Notes: a model not told the origin generated them from the sequence alone. Counted from the first letter of the stretch, positions 1 to 8,395 are shown. The stretch is 21,300 nucleotides of DNA from Kiritimatiellia bacterium (GCA_017405115.1 JAFRBA010000238.1:1-21300); one strand, 5' to 3'. A program made the numbers and translations.

Positions 1-90
1 CGCGAGCAGCATCTGCCTGCCGGACACCCGCGAGGTGACGTGGTGCAGCGCGTCGCGGTCCGTGAACTTGATCCTCCTTGTCCTTGCCAT
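1..90 (-). CDS. REP-associated (Y1/IS200-like) transposase, N-terminal part
   Basis: Only the first 30 residues lie in the window; the gene continues past base 1. The visible protein begins MARTRRIKFTD and carries ALHHVTSRVSGRQMLLA. This fits the start of the Y1 transposase fold in RAYT/TnpA_REP proteins, where a His-containing strand is followed by a SR-G-R turn; the catalytic Tyr would lie outside the window. The ATG at 90..88 has a clear AGGAGA ribosome binding site about 7 bases upstream. RAYTs are single-strand transposases thought to move REP palindromes, and GGGG-N5-CCCC palindromes lie within 170 bases upstream and recur far away, which supports the call. A plain IS200/IS605 transposase is the alternative. 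Confidence 0.72.
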   Translation of the reverse strand, partial: MARTRRIKFTDRDALHHVTSRVSGRQMLLA

Positions 91-129
91 CTGATTCTCT
101 CCTTTCGCTTGTGGTTTTGTTCGCCCGGC

Positions 130-142
130 AGAGACAGTCCCC
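130..142 (-). repeat. REP-like palindrome, degenerate copy (inverse orientation)
   Basis: This reads as GGGGACTGTCTCT on the minus strand, a copy of the GGGG-ACTGT-CCCC unit with two mismatches in one arm. It lies in inverse orientation to the copy at 206-218, so the two could pair as a REPIN-like unit with a spacing of about 65 bases. Confidence 0.5.
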
Positions 143-155
143 ACCGGACGTGAGC

Positions 156-164
156 ATAATACCA
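156..164 (-). promoter_or_regulatory. Extended -10 promoter of the transposase gene
   Basis: On the minus strand the sequence reads TGG-TATTAT, an extended -10 element about 65 bases upstream of the transposase start. No convincing -35 is seen. The REP-like palindrome at 130-142 would lie in the transcribed leader. Confidence 0.35.
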
Positions 165-205
165 CATTCTTGGGAGAGAATTATTTCCGTACGATTAGCA
201 CCCTG

Positions 206-218
206 GGGGACTGTCCCC
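206..218 (+). repeat. REP-like palindrome GGGG-ACTGT-CCCC
   Basis: A perfect 4-bp G/C arm pair surrounds the core ACTGT. The symmetry extends outward to CTGGGG...CCCCAG (203-220). It is the same unit as at 18778-18792. Confidence 0.7.
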
Positions 219-241
219 AGTTGAAACGGGGGAAAACGAGG

Positions 242-254
242 GGGGAGTGTCCCC
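242..254 (+). repeat. REP-like palindrome GGGG-AGTGT-CCCC
   Basis: This is a second direct copy 36 bases after the one at 206-218, with one change in the core. It lies between the transposase and the 3' end of the DUF5615 gene. Confidence 0.6.
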
Positions 255-303
255 GACAGGCTGGCAAGCAAATGCCAGCTAACCAAGGGATCCATCGGCA
301 ATG

Positions 304-651
304 TCAACGTGTCCGATATGAAAAATCACGTAAAACAAATACACGATTGTCCAAAGGCTCTTCGACATTCTCCATGAACCACTTGAGGCGCGAATGAATC
401 GCGGCACGATTCGGTTGGCGAAGTGCAACCACTACAATCCAAGAATGTAATGGGTGCAAAAGCGGCATAGTATGGTAAAAATCCCTGTCAGACGTCAGAA
501 TCGTCGCGCCAAGACGCTGGGCAGAGGCAAAGACCGATTCATCATCGTCGCCAAAACTGCAACCCTCCTCAAACGGAATGGCCGTGTGTCCACATTCAGC
601 TATCACTTCTGCGGCAGATCGGGGAAAGTTCTCGTCAAGGAGAAACTTCAT
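304..651 (-). CDS. DUF5615 PIN-like toxin
   Basis: This 115-residue protein opens with MKFLLDENFPRSAAEVI, the hallmark of DUF5615 (Mut7-C/PIN-like) proteins, where the early D-E-N supplies the first acidic residues of a metal-dependent nuclease site. A second signature, TILTSDRDF, sits at about residues 50-58 and gives further acidic residues. The length is normal for the family. The start overlaps the stop of the DUF433 gene by four bases (ATGA), so the two are translationally coupled. In this family the PIN-like protein is the presumed RNase toxin of a VapBC-like module and the DUF433 partner the antitoxin. The actual RNA target is not visible from sequence. Confidence 0.85.
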   Translation of the reverse strand: MKFLLDENFPRSAAEVIAECGHTAIPFEEGCSFGDDDESVFASAQRLGATILTSDRDFYHTMPLLHPLHSWIVVVALRQPNRAAIHSRLKWFMENVEEPLDNRVFVLRDFSYRTR

Positions 652-893
652 AATGCCGTTGTCCGCTCTGTATACGGCATGTCCTCAAACTGCGCAAGAG
701 AACCTGCAAATGCGAACACGGCAGACAAGTCCTCGGGCGATATGCTTGGATAATCCATTAGAACTTCATCAATGGAATCTCCGCCCGAAAGCGCACCGAG
801 AATCTGCGAAACCATGACACGCGTACCACGCACGACAGGCTTGCCGTGGCAGGTCGCAGGATTTATTTCAATTCTATCGTTCAATGCCAACAT
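648..893 (-). CDS. DUF433 antitoxin
   Basis: This 81-residue protein contains HGKPVVRGTRVMVSQIL at about residues 17-33 and then SIDEVLMDYPSISPEDL. This is the canonical DUF433 pattern: a GKPVIRGTR-type strand, then a DYP-L/I-ED helix-turn-helix-like segment. DUF433 proteins are typical upstream partners of DUF5615 proteins and act as VapB-like antitoxins; many are thought to bind DNA and repress their own operon. The ATG at 893..891 has GGAG about 8 bases upstream. It is first in the operon, and a promoter with extended -10 lies about 95 bases upstream. Order (antitoxin first) and overlap fit a type II toxin-antitoxin module. Confidence 0.85.
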   Translation of the reverse strand: MLALNDRIEINPATCHGKPVVRGTRVMVSQILGALSGGDSIDEVLMDYPSISPEDLSAVFAFAGSLAQFEDMPYTERTTAL

Positions 894-989
894 TGTCCAC
901 TCTCCATCCCAAACGCGGATTAGCGCCCGTTGTTTCGCCTTTCTCGCGCGGGAAATCTATCGCCCCGCCCCTTCGGGCGGAACGGGTGA

Positions 990-1019
990 ATTATAGCAAA
1001 ACGCCCTCGCATGTCGCAA
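990..1019 (-). promoter_or_regulatory. Promoter of the DUF433/DUF5615 operon
   Basis: On the minus strand there is TTGCGA (1019..1014), an 18-base spacer, then TATAAT (995..990), with an extended TGC directly before the -10. The -35 box and most of the spacer lie inside the terminator hairpin at 998-1024. The leader then contains a short hairpin, CCGCCC-GAAG-GGGCGG (965-980). Confidence 0.65.
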
Positions 1020-1024
1020 GGGCG
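998..1024 (-). terminator. Rho-independent terminator of the 1680-aa gene
   Basis: On the minus strand a stem CGCCCTTGC / GCGAGGGCG (one T:G pair) with a 5-base loop is followed by TTTT. It starts about 58 bases after the stop codon of the large gene. It shares its bases with the promoter of the downstream toxin-antitoxin operon. Confidence 0.65.
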
Positions 1025-1081
1025 CTTCGGCGTTTTCTGCCTCACATGCTGCGAATGTCGCGGATGCGCCCGGCGCCGCCG

Positions 1082-4000
1082 CTACTCGACGACCATCTGG
1101 TTGCTATGAGCGACGCCGTCGAGGTCGATGGTAGTCTCCCAGTGGAACTTCACGGGGAAGCCGGCCGGCTCCGAGTAGCGGATGGTGACGACGCCGGTCT
1201 CGGCGTCCTTCGCGAGCGTGTAGGTGAGCGGCATGTGCTCCGTATTGTGGATGTCCTGCGCGGCAAAGGCGCCGACGACGGAAGCCGAGCTCGCCTGCGT
1301 AAGCGCAAAGAACACGGCGTTCAGCTGCACCGGGTGGACGCTGCCGCAGAAAGCCGCGACCTTGTCCGCGATAACCTTCGCCTCGGCGGTGCTTGCGCTC
1401 TTGAGCTTCGTGCCGTCCGGGAACGCCACGGTGAAGACGTTCTCCTCCGGCTTCAGGACAAGCTGCCTGCTCTTGATGTAGGTGGCGTTGTTCGGGCGCT
1501 CGAGGTCCATGACCATCTGGGTGCGCCCGCCGCTGGCGTCGTTGCGCAGTTCGGCTATGCCTCCGTTGGCCTCGGCGACGTAGGGCGCCTTCGGCAGCGT
1601 CTTCTTCGCGAGTATCGCGGCCACGGCCTCTTCAATCGTGCATCCGCAGTTCTGCATCATGAAGGAAATGCTCATCATGGCCTGGTAGTCGCCGTTGAGC
1701 TGACCGGGGCGGATGTCGTTGTCGAGCCTGTTGGTTACGACATCGGCCATCTGCTTTATGGTCATTCCCGCAGCCCCGGGGATGTCCGTGAGGAACCGGC
1801 TGCAGAAGCTTTCCTTCGTAAGCGTCCCGTTCTTGCGCATTTCGTCTATCTCGTCGAGGTGGGCGAGTACGCGCGCCACGATTTCCAGGCTGAGCTGGCC
1901 GTGCATGTTCACGTAGAGGTCCGCGGCGGTCCTGGGGAGCGGCGCCAGCAGGTCGAACACGGCGAACAGGACGACGCGCTTTTCGGGCGGCACCTGCGCG
2001 AACGTGTTGACGCACGAAGTCACGTAGGAGCGGCCGACGAAGCGCGTGACCGGGTTGTGCTCCATGCCGAAGATCGCCTCCGGGTCGTCGGCGGCGAGCG
2101 GCATTGTCTCGTCGATCGCCAGGTGCTCGAAGATGAACTTCTCGTACGCGTATTCGGCGTCCTCCCTGAAATAGGCGGTGCTGGCGTTGAGCACTGTGAG
2201 GCTCGCCCCCTCGGGTATGACCGGGTTGTGGACCCGCAGCGGATCCAGCGCGGCATTGGTCGCGGCGAACCAGTTCTTGAATGTTCCGAGCAGCGCAAGG
2301 CCGGCGCGGAAGTTCTCGACGGATGCGGTGAAGCGCCCGCCATAGGCGTAGAGGCGGCGGGCGGGGCTCGCGTTGTCAAGGGCGGCGGCGCGCGCCTCGA
2401 CCATGGTGCAGCCGGTCGCCTTGCTGTAGAGGTCGGCGACGCGCTCCAGCATCGCCAGCTCGCTTGCGACGTAGCCAAGCGAGAGCGCCGTCCCGGCGGA
2501 GGCGGAGCCCTGGACGTCGAAGCCGTCCGAGAGCTTGATCTCGTCCGCCTTGGCGCGAATCGCTCCCTCGCTCGCCTCAAGCATCTCGTCGCGCAGGTCA
2601 AGAGTGATCATGAACGTCTTCAGCGCGGCGCGCTGCCCGGCGTCCATCCCGGCTGCGTAGCGGTCCAGGAGCGCGGGGGCGCGCTTCACGACGGCGGCGG
2701 CGCGGGCCTTCTGCTCGGTAGTTGCCGTCGCCTTGCGCACGGCGTCGGCCTCGGCGACCGGCAGCCATTCGTCGTTGAGCGCGGTGGTGATGGCGGCGAA
2801 CAGCCTGCGGCCCAGCGCGGCGGCGGCGGCGTTCTTGCTGGCGGCGCGGGCGGCGGCGGCGTCTGGGACGACCTGCCCCGCCTCGTTGATTATGCTCAAC
2901 GCGTCCATGTAGTCGTTGTTGTAGCGCTGGTGGGCCGCTATGCCGACCTCGTCGATCGCGGCGAACCTGTCGGCGGCAACAAGGCGGGCGGCGGCGGCGA
3001 GAAGCGTGTCGCCGCAGAAGTCCACGAACGCGGCGTTGAGGATGTCCTTGAGGACGGCATAGTCGTCGTTGTCCATCTTGAGGCGCTTTTCCTCGGGCAG
3101 AACCGCTTCGACCGCGTCGTTGAGGCGCGCGCTGACCTGCTGGAGGACGCTGAAGATCTCTTCGGTCGTCGACTTCTCGACCTTGTCCGGGACGAGGACG
3201 GCCTTGGCGAACTGGAAGGCGGCGCGGATTTCCCCGCGCTCCAGGATCGTCTTCGCCGCGTCCGGAAGGTCGCGGTCGGTGTAGGAGCGCTGCTCGAGCG
3301 TCTCGACCATAAGCGCCCCGCGGGTCGAGTCGGACACCTCAAGGTCGTAGATTGCGGCGATGAAGCCAACCTTCTTCTCTATGAACGACTGGACGCGCTT
3401 TTCGGCGAGCTGGCGGACTGCGGCGGTGTCCCATGCCGAGATGTCGGTCTCGGGCTTGACGAGCTTGTCCTTGACGTCGCCGCGCAGGAAGTTGAGCGCA
3501 CCTCCGCCTTCGAGAAGCAGGCCGTCGGCGTTCAGGTACGTCTCGACGATGTTTCTATCGATGCCAGCGCGATCGGAAATGCCGTTGACGACGGTCGTCC
3601 AGGCCGTTGCGTTCACGCGGCGGATCTCGTCGAAGGAGCGGAGTGCGGCGAGCAGCACCGCGTCCTGCTGGGCGAGCAGCCCTTTTACGGCCTCCGCCAC
3701 GTTCTTCCCGCTGTTGGCGGCGTCGGCGATCGCGGCGACGAGGCTCCCGCGCAGGCCGCCGTCGCGCCTGAAGGCCACTTCGGCGCAGAAGTCGTCCAGC
3801 CCGGTCGGGTCGATGCCGTTCTGCCTTGCGACCTCCGCGACGCGCCGGATCACGGCGTGGTGGGCGGCCTGCTGCACGAACTGCATCCGGACGAGCGCCT
3901 GCAGCTGATAGGGGGTGACGGCCTGCGTGGACTTGCGCACCTGCTGCGCAAGCTTCTTGCCGTCGTAGCCGGAGAGCAGCTTCGCCTTCTCCTCCATGCG

Positions 4001-6124
4001 GAGGTCGTCGAAGCCGAGGCTGTCCAGCGCCTGGTAGAGCGCCCGAGCGACGATCGGCGGCACGCCGGGCTTGTCGAGCTGGTCCGCGAGCGCGGCGTTC
4101 GACTCGGCGACGGGCTCGTCAAGCCTGAACATCTCGAAGAACACGTTGGCGTTCCCCTTGACGTCCTCCAAGTCCGTGAGGTGGAACAGGCTCGTGGGGT
4201 TGAAGTCCTGGATGTCCGGCCGCAGGAAGAAGTCCCGCATCAGGTTGAAGACCTCAGGCCGCTTCGAAAGCGCCATGACGAGAGCCAGCTTCCCGGCTGT
4301 CCCCACCTCCTCGACCATGCCGTCATGGGCGCCTACGGCGTTCTTCGCGGCGTCGCGCACGGCGCGGGCGACAATGCCCATCTGCGTGAAGATCTCGTCG
4401 TTTGTGCCTGTGTCCAGCGCGACGACGAGGTCGCCGACGGGTATCGCGTCGACGACGTCCTTGAGCGCGGCCAGGGCGAAGTCCCCGACCTTGTTGGCCA
4501 TCAGGACGGTCTCGATCATGATGTCGCGCACGTCGCCGAAGACCTGCAGCTGTTCGACCTTGCGCAGCATCGCGACGCGCTCGGCGACGGCGCTTGCGAC
4601 GTGCGCCCGGAAGGCCTGCTCGATCTGCTGGTCGGTGTCGGCGGGGTTGGCGCCGATTCCGATGTCGTCGGCGAGACGCAGCGTCGTCGTGGAGAGGCGG
4701 GTCGTGTTTATGGCCCTGCCGGCAAGCGACGAGACGGGGATGTGGAGCTCGTTCGCCAGAGCCTCCCGGTACCAGTCGGCGGAGGCGCCGCGGTACCTGT
4801 CGATGGAGGCCTGCCTGCGGATGCACGCATCGATCTGCTGGCGGAACTCCTCGATCGCCGCGCGGGCGGCCTCGGGCGAAGTCGCCGCGGCGATGCGGTT
4901 GCGAATCTCCGGGTGGCGCTGGAGCAGCGCCGAGGCGACGGCGGAGTTCTTGTCCGCCTGCACGCCCGCGGCCTGGAGCATCGGATTCAGGGCGCCGACC
5001 ATGAACCGCCGCGCCGCCTCGCGCGACGCGCCCTCGACGAGCCTGGCCTTCATCTCGTCGTACGTCCGGCGCTGGCCGCCGTTTTCCACGTCGCCGAACG
5101 CGTCGCTGAAGACGCTGTCGAAGACGAAGGCCGAGAAGCTGGCGTTCTGGGGCACGATGTCGGCCCCGAATCGCGTCCGGAGCTCGGAGAGCACCTCGGA
5201 GCGCATCGTCTTCATCTCGTGCGTCAGCTTGGCGTCGTCGCCGTCCGCGCCCTCGCGCATTGCCTTTTTGTACTCGACCGGCGACAGCGTCGGAGCCAGG
5301 GCCGGCATGTCGGGCTGGACGGGATTGGAATTGACGGTCTTCGACTGGCTGCTGCACCGCAGCGCGAGGAGCGTGTCGTCAAGGCACTTCAGGAATTCCG
5401 CCGCGCTCCTGCCAAGCGAGAAGGTCATGTTGAAGCCGTCGGACTGGCGGCCGAACTGCATCGTGGCGCCAGGCTCCGTCGAGGGGACGCCGTTGGGGGA
5501 GCGCTCAAGGATGAACGCCTTCATGCGCTCGGCCGCCGCGATCAGCCGGTCGCGCTCCGCCGGGGTGCGGAAATGGACGTCGCCGGCGATGATGGACTGC
5601 ACGTCGCCGATGGCGCGGTCGAAGACGACCTGGCGGGACTGCGCCAGCGCGGCGTTCGCGGCGCGGCGCGTCTGAGCGTACTCGTCGCGCTGCTGCTGCG
5701 TGTAGCGCGCGTGGAGCTCATCGTCGGTGCGGATCGTCCCCTGCCCGACGGTGGCGTTGATCTCCCGCGCGTGGAGGTCGAGGATCTCGCGTATCTCCTG
5801 GCGCGAAAGCGGCTTGAGGCTGCGCATCGCGAGAGTCGCGTCCTTCTCGCCGATGGGCGCAAGGCCGAGGTCGCGGCGGATGCCGGCGATCGCATCCGCG
5901 CTGACGCCGCTCTGCGAGAGGGCGCGCACGAACGCGTCCTTGATCGCGAGCACCTCGGCGTGTGAAAGATGCGTGTTGTTGCTGAAGAACCAGCCTACGT
6001 GGTGGTTGACCTTGTCGATCGAATGGTCGCTGGTGAGGCGCACCTCGCCGGCGTTGATCACGCCGGACGCGACCGCCTGGAACTGCTGGATCGTGATGTT
6101 GACGTTAGAGAGGTTGATTGCCAT
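1082..6124 (-). CDS. Giant (1680-aa) helical protein of unknown function
   Basis: I do not recognise a named domain. The protein starts MAINLSNVNITIQQFQ with no signal peptide or membrane segment, and an AAGGAG ribosome binding site precedes the ATG. Residues about 1-130 form a helical head (LSHAEVLAIKDAFVRALS; PLSRQEIREILDLHAREIN). The long middle is Ala/Arg/Asp/Glu-rich and reads as amphipathic helix with few cysteines. The last 130 or so residues look like a beta-rich cap (VTIRYSEPAGFPVKFHWE). It lacks TTA, CTA and TCA codons for about 1,630 codons, typical of a resident high-GC gene and not of a recent arrival. The start lies 36 bases after cca, so it is probably cotranscribed. A secreted effector, a scaffold or a cytoplasmic structural protein are all possible; none can be shown from sequence. 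Confidence 0.85.
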   Translation of the reverse strand: MAINLSNVNITIQQFQAVASGVINAGEVRLTSDHSIDKVNHHVGWFFSNNTHLSHAEVLAIKDAFVRALSQSGVSADAIAGIRRDLGLAPIGEKDATLAMRSLKPLSRQEIREILDLHAREINATVGQGTIRTDDELHARYTQQQRDEYAQTRRAANAALAQSRQVVFDRAIGDVQSIIAGDVHFRTPAERDRLIAAAERMKAFILERSPNGVPSTEPGATMQFGRQSDGFNMTFSLGRSAAEFLKCLDDTLLALRCSSQSKTVNSNPVQPDMPALAPTLSPVEYKKAMREGADGDDAKLTHEMKTMRSEVLSELRTRFGADIVPQNASFSAFVFDSVFSDAFGDVENGGQRRTYDEMKARLVEGASREAARRFMVGALNPMLQAAGVQADKNSAVASALLQRHPEIRNRIAAATSPEAARAAIEEFRQQIDACIRRQASIDRYRGASADWYREALANELHIPVSSLAGRAINTTRLSTTTLRLADDIGIGANPADTDQQIEQAFRAHVASAVAERVAMLRKVEQLQVFGDVRDIMIETVLMANKVGDFALAALKDVVDAIPVGDLVVALDTGTNDEIFTQMGIVARAVRDAAKNAVGAHDGMVEEVGTAGKLALVMALSKRPEVFNLMRDFFLRPDIQDFNPTSLFHLTDLEDVKGNANVFFEMFRLDEPVAESNAALADQLDKPGVPPIVARALYQALDSLGFDDLRMEEKAKLLSGYDGKKLAQQVRKSTQAVTPYQLQALVRMQFVQQAAHHAVIRRVAEVARQNGIDPTGLDDFCAEVAFRRDGGLRGSLVAAIADAANSGKNVAEAVKGLLAQQDAVLLAALRSFDEIRRVNATAWTTVVNGISDRAGIDRNIVETYLNADGLLLEGGGALNFLRGDVKDKLVKPETDISAWDTAAVRQLAEKRVQSFIEKKVGFIAAIYDLEVSDSTRGALMVETLEQRSYTDRDLPDAAKTILERGEIRAAFQFAKAVLVPDKVEKSTTEEIFSVLQQVSARLNDAVEAVLPEEKRLKMDNDDYAVLKDILNAAFVDFCGDTLLAAAARLVAADRFAAIDEVGIAAHQRYNNDYMDALSIINEAGQVVPDAAAARAASKNAAAAALGRRLFAAITTALNDEWLPVAEADAVRKATATTEQKARAAAVVKRAPALLDRYAAGMDAGQRAALKTFMITLDLRDEMLEASEGAIRAKADEIKLSDGFDVQGSASAGTALSLGYVASELAMLERVADLYSKATGCTMVEARAAALDNASPARRLYAYGGRFTASVENFRAGLALLGTFKNWFAATNAALDPLRVHNPVIPEGASLTVLNASTAYFREDAEYAYEKFIFEHLAIDETMPLAADDPEAIFGMEHNPVTRFVGRSYVTSCVNTFAQVPPEKRVVLFAVFDLLAPLPRTAADLYVNMHGQLSLEIVARVLAHLDEIDEMRKNGTLTKESFCSRFLTDIPGAAGMTIKQMADVVTNRLDNDIRPGQLNGDYQAMMSISFMMQNCGCTIEEAVAAILAKKTLPKAPYVAEANGGIAELRNDASGGRTQMVMDLERPNNATYIKSRQLVLKPEENVFTVAFPDGTKLKSASTAEAKVIADKVAAFCGSVHPVQLNAVFFALTQASSASVVGAFAAQDIHNTEHMPLTYTLAKDAETGVVTIRYSEPAGFPVKFHWETTIDLDGVAHSNQMVVE

Positions 6125-6160
6125 GTCTAGTCTCCTTCCTTTTTCTGTTCTTCGTTCTGT

Positions 6161-7570
6161 CTACACTCCGCACGGCAAAAGGTTACAAACCAGCGCCACG
6201 CCCTCTTCCGCAGTCGAGAAGCGCCCGTCGAGCTGCGCCTCGTAGGCGGCCTTAAGCAGCCTGCCGAATTCCGGCCCCGGCTTCATGCCCAGGCCGATGA
6301 GATGGCGGCCCATCACAAGCGGCTTCGGCGCCGAATCGGCCACGCGAAGGCGCTCGGCCTGCGCGGCAAGCCACTCGAGCGGCTCCGGTTCGCTCGGGAA
6401 CGGCGGACGCCCCTCGTCGTCCGCCGCAGCGACGCGGACGAGCCTGTCGATGCGCACCACCTGCGTGGCAAGGCGGCGTATCGCGGCGTCCGTAGCCCTG
6501 TCCTTCCACATCGCGAAGGGCCGCATGTGGAACCGCACGAGGGGCGGCACCTCCCTGAGGATGCGGTCCTCGTTCGTGAGCCTGCGCAGAAAGGAACGAG
6601 TCGGCTCGACCCCCGCCTCGTCGTGCCCGAGCGAGCGGATGCGCTTTTTGACCGGATCGTATGCGGTACAGGAAGGCTTGCCGAAGTCGTGGCAAAGCAC
6701 CGCGAAGCCGACAACGACGTCCTCGCAGGCGTTGCGGCCGATCTCGTCGCGGCGGCGCGCGAAAGCGTCCAGGCAGCACAGCGTGTGGTTCCACACGTCG
6801 CCCTCCGGATGCCACTCGGGGTCCTGCCGGCAGCCAATCAGCGCGGCGAGCTCCGGATAGTACCGCACCCATCCGGTCTCCCTGAGGAACGCCAGTCCCC
6901 TCGATATCCGCACGCCCTTCGCGAGCAGCTTCTCCCACTCCGCGAAGAGCCGCTCCGGCGGAAGGCCCTCCGGCGTCATGGCGCGGCAGACCGATATCGT
7001 CTCAGGCGCGGGCTCCAGGTCGAACCTGGCCGCGAACTGCATTCCGCGCAGCACCCTGAGGGGATCCTCGCGGAAGTGGTCGCTGACGTGGCGAAGCACG
7101 TGCCGCTCCAGGTCGGCGCGCCCTCCCCACGGATCGACGACCTCGCCGGTGAGCGGGTCTTCGTATATGGCGTTGACGGTGAAGTCGCGCCTCGCCGACG
7201 CCTCGCGGACGGTAAGCGTCGGGTCGTAGGCCATCTCGAACGCACGATGCCCGAGGCCGAGCTTTGTCTCGCGGCGCGGCATCGCGACGTCGATGTCGAA
7301 GTGGTGGAGCTTGATGACGCCGAACGAGGCACCGACGAGGTCGAGCTCGAAGCGTTCCGCGAGGACGCGCCGCAGGTCCTCCGCGGAGATCCCGAAGCAT
7401 TCCACGTCAAGGTCGGAGGGGGCTCGCCCAAGCAGCCTGTCGCGCACGCAGCCGCCCACCATCAGGGCGCGGCCGCCGGCCTTACGCACGAGTTCGGCGA
7501 CGACGCGCACGCCTTCGCGCGCATCCGCAGCAGCTTCGCCCTTCGCCCCCGGATCTTCCAGACCGCCCAA
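6161..7570 (-). CDS. cca: CCA tRNA nucleotidyltransferase (class II, with HD domain)
   Basis: This protein adds or repairs the 3' CCA end of tRNAs using CTP and ATP in the cytoplasm. The class II nucleotidyltransferase head is clear: GGCVRD at 39-44, then DLDVE with metal-binding D53 and D55, and RRDFTVNAIYEDPLTG at about 125-140. The tRNA-binding neck helices follow (DPLRVLRGMQFAARF). A C-terminal HD domain is present (CHDFGKP at about 290), as in CCA enzymes that also have phosphohydrolase activity. The length of 469 is normal. The start is uncertain: TTG at 7570 is used here, but its GGGAGG is only 2 bases away; GTG at 7510 is the alternative and keeps all motifs. It follows ymdB by 14 bases, so it belongs to the same operon. 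A poly(A) polymerase of the same superfamily is the only serious alternative. Confidence 0.9.
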   Translation of the reverse strand: MGGLEDPGAKGEAAADAREGVRVVAELVRKAGGRALMVGGCVRDRLLGRAPSDLDVECFGISAEDLRRVLAERFELDLVGASFGVIKLHHFDIDVAMPRRETKLGLGHRAFEMAYDPTLTVREASARRDFTVNAIYEDPLTGEVVDPWGGRADLERHVLRHVSDHFREDPLRVLRGMQFAARFDLEPAPETISVCRAMTPEGLPPERLFAEWEKLLAKGVRISRGLAFLRETGWVRYYPELAALIGCRQDPEWHPEGDVWNHTLCCLDAFARRRDEIGRNACEDVVVGFAVLCHDFGKPSCTAYDPVKKRIRSLGHDEAGVEPTRSFLRRLTNEDRILREVPPLVRFHMRPFAMWKDRATDAAIRRLATQVVRIDRLVRVAAADDEGRPPFPSEPEPLEWLAAQAERLRVADSAPKPLVMGRHLIGLGMKPGPEFGRLLKAAYEAQLDGRFSTAEEGVALVCNLLPCGV

Positions 7571-7584
7571 GACCTCCCGCCCCC

Positions 7585-8364
7585 TCAGCCCTGCTCCCTG
7601 ATCCGGAACGTCTCTATCGACGACGCCCTCTTCGTGGACGGATCGAAGTCGATGATCGCGCCTTCCATCGTGGACGGGCCATCCGCGACCTCGAAGCGCG
7701 ACGGCATGCCGGTCACGAACTTGCGCGTGACGGGCCTGAGGTCGCGGCCGATGGACGACACGTAGGGGCCGGTCATGCCGAGGTCGGTGAGATAGGCCGT
7801 CCCCTTGGGCAGCAGCATCGCGTCGGACGTCTGCACGTGCGTATGCGTGCCGACGACGGCGGTGACACGCCCGTCAAGATAGTGGCCCATCGTGATCTTC
7901 TCGCTGGTGGCCTCGGCATGGAAGTCGACAAACACGGGGACGTCCTTCGGCACCTCGGCGAGGACGCGGTCCATCGCCTTGAACGGACAGTCCACGGGGT
8001 TCATGAAGACGCGGCCCAGGACGTTGACGACGACGAAGCGGAACGTCGGCATGGTCACGACGCACCAGCCGCGGCCAGGGCATTCGGACGGGAAGTTGGC
8101 GGGGCGCACGAGCCTCTCGACGGAGGCGATCTGCCCAGCGAACTCCTTCTGCCCCCACGTGTGGTCGCCGAGCGTTATCGCGTCCGCACCCGCCTCGAAG
8201 ATCTCGCCGGCAAGCGCGGCGGTTATGCCGCTGCCTGCGGCGCAGTTCTCGGCGTTCACGACGACGGCGCCGGCGCCGAGCGAGCCCCTCAGGCGCTTCA
8301 GCTCTTGCCGCAGCATCCTCCGCCCGGGGCTCCCCACGACGTCTCCTATCATGACAATCCGCAT
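7585..8364 (-). CDS. ymdB: YmdB-family metallophosphoesterase (2',3'-cyclic nucleotide 2'-phosphodiesterase)
   Basis: This 259-residue protein matches the TIGR00282/YmdB pattern along its whole length. It starts MRIVMIGDVVGSPGRR (metal-binding D8), followed by VNAENCAAGSGIT (N and E ligands), ITLGDHTWGQKE, VDFHAEATSEK and VVGTHTHVQTSD, then LTDLGMTGPY near the C terminus. These Asp, Asn and His residues form the di-metal centre that hydrolyses 2',3'-cyclic nucleotides; B. subtilis YmdB affects biofilm and sporulation programmes. The ATG at 8364..8362 has a GAGG about 9 bases upstream. An extended -10 at 8396-8404 provides the promoter, and cca follows after 14 bases. The length is normal and no key residue is missing. 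Confidence 0.93.
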   Translation of the reverse strand: MRIVMIGDVVGSPGRRMLRQELKRLRGSLGAGAVVVNAENCAAGSGITAALAGEIFEAGADAITLGDHTWGQKEFAGQIASVERLVRPANFPSECPGRGWCVVTMPTFRFVVVNVLGRVFMNPVDCPFKAMDRVLAEVPKDVPVFVDFHAEATSEKITMGHYLDGRVTAVVGTHTHVQTSDAMLLPKGTAYLTDLGMTGPYVSSIGRDLRPVTRKFVTGMPSRFEVADGPSTMEGAIIDFDPSTKRASSIETFRIREQG

Positions 8365-8395
8365 TTGATCAGACCTCGCATTTCCTTTGGCGAGA

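Noticed and set aside
884..5965. A 1693-codon plus-strand open frame opposite the giant gene
   Set aside because: It is in exact codon register with the minus-strand gene and stays open only because that gene avoids TTA, CTA and TCA codons. The product is skewed to Arg, Val, Gly, Asp and His with no recognisable motif, while the minus-strand protein has a normal composition, a ribosome binding site and a terminator.
6302..7765. A 487-codon plus-strand frame opposite cca and ymdB
   Set aside because: It spans two well-recognised minus-strand genes and has shadow composition.
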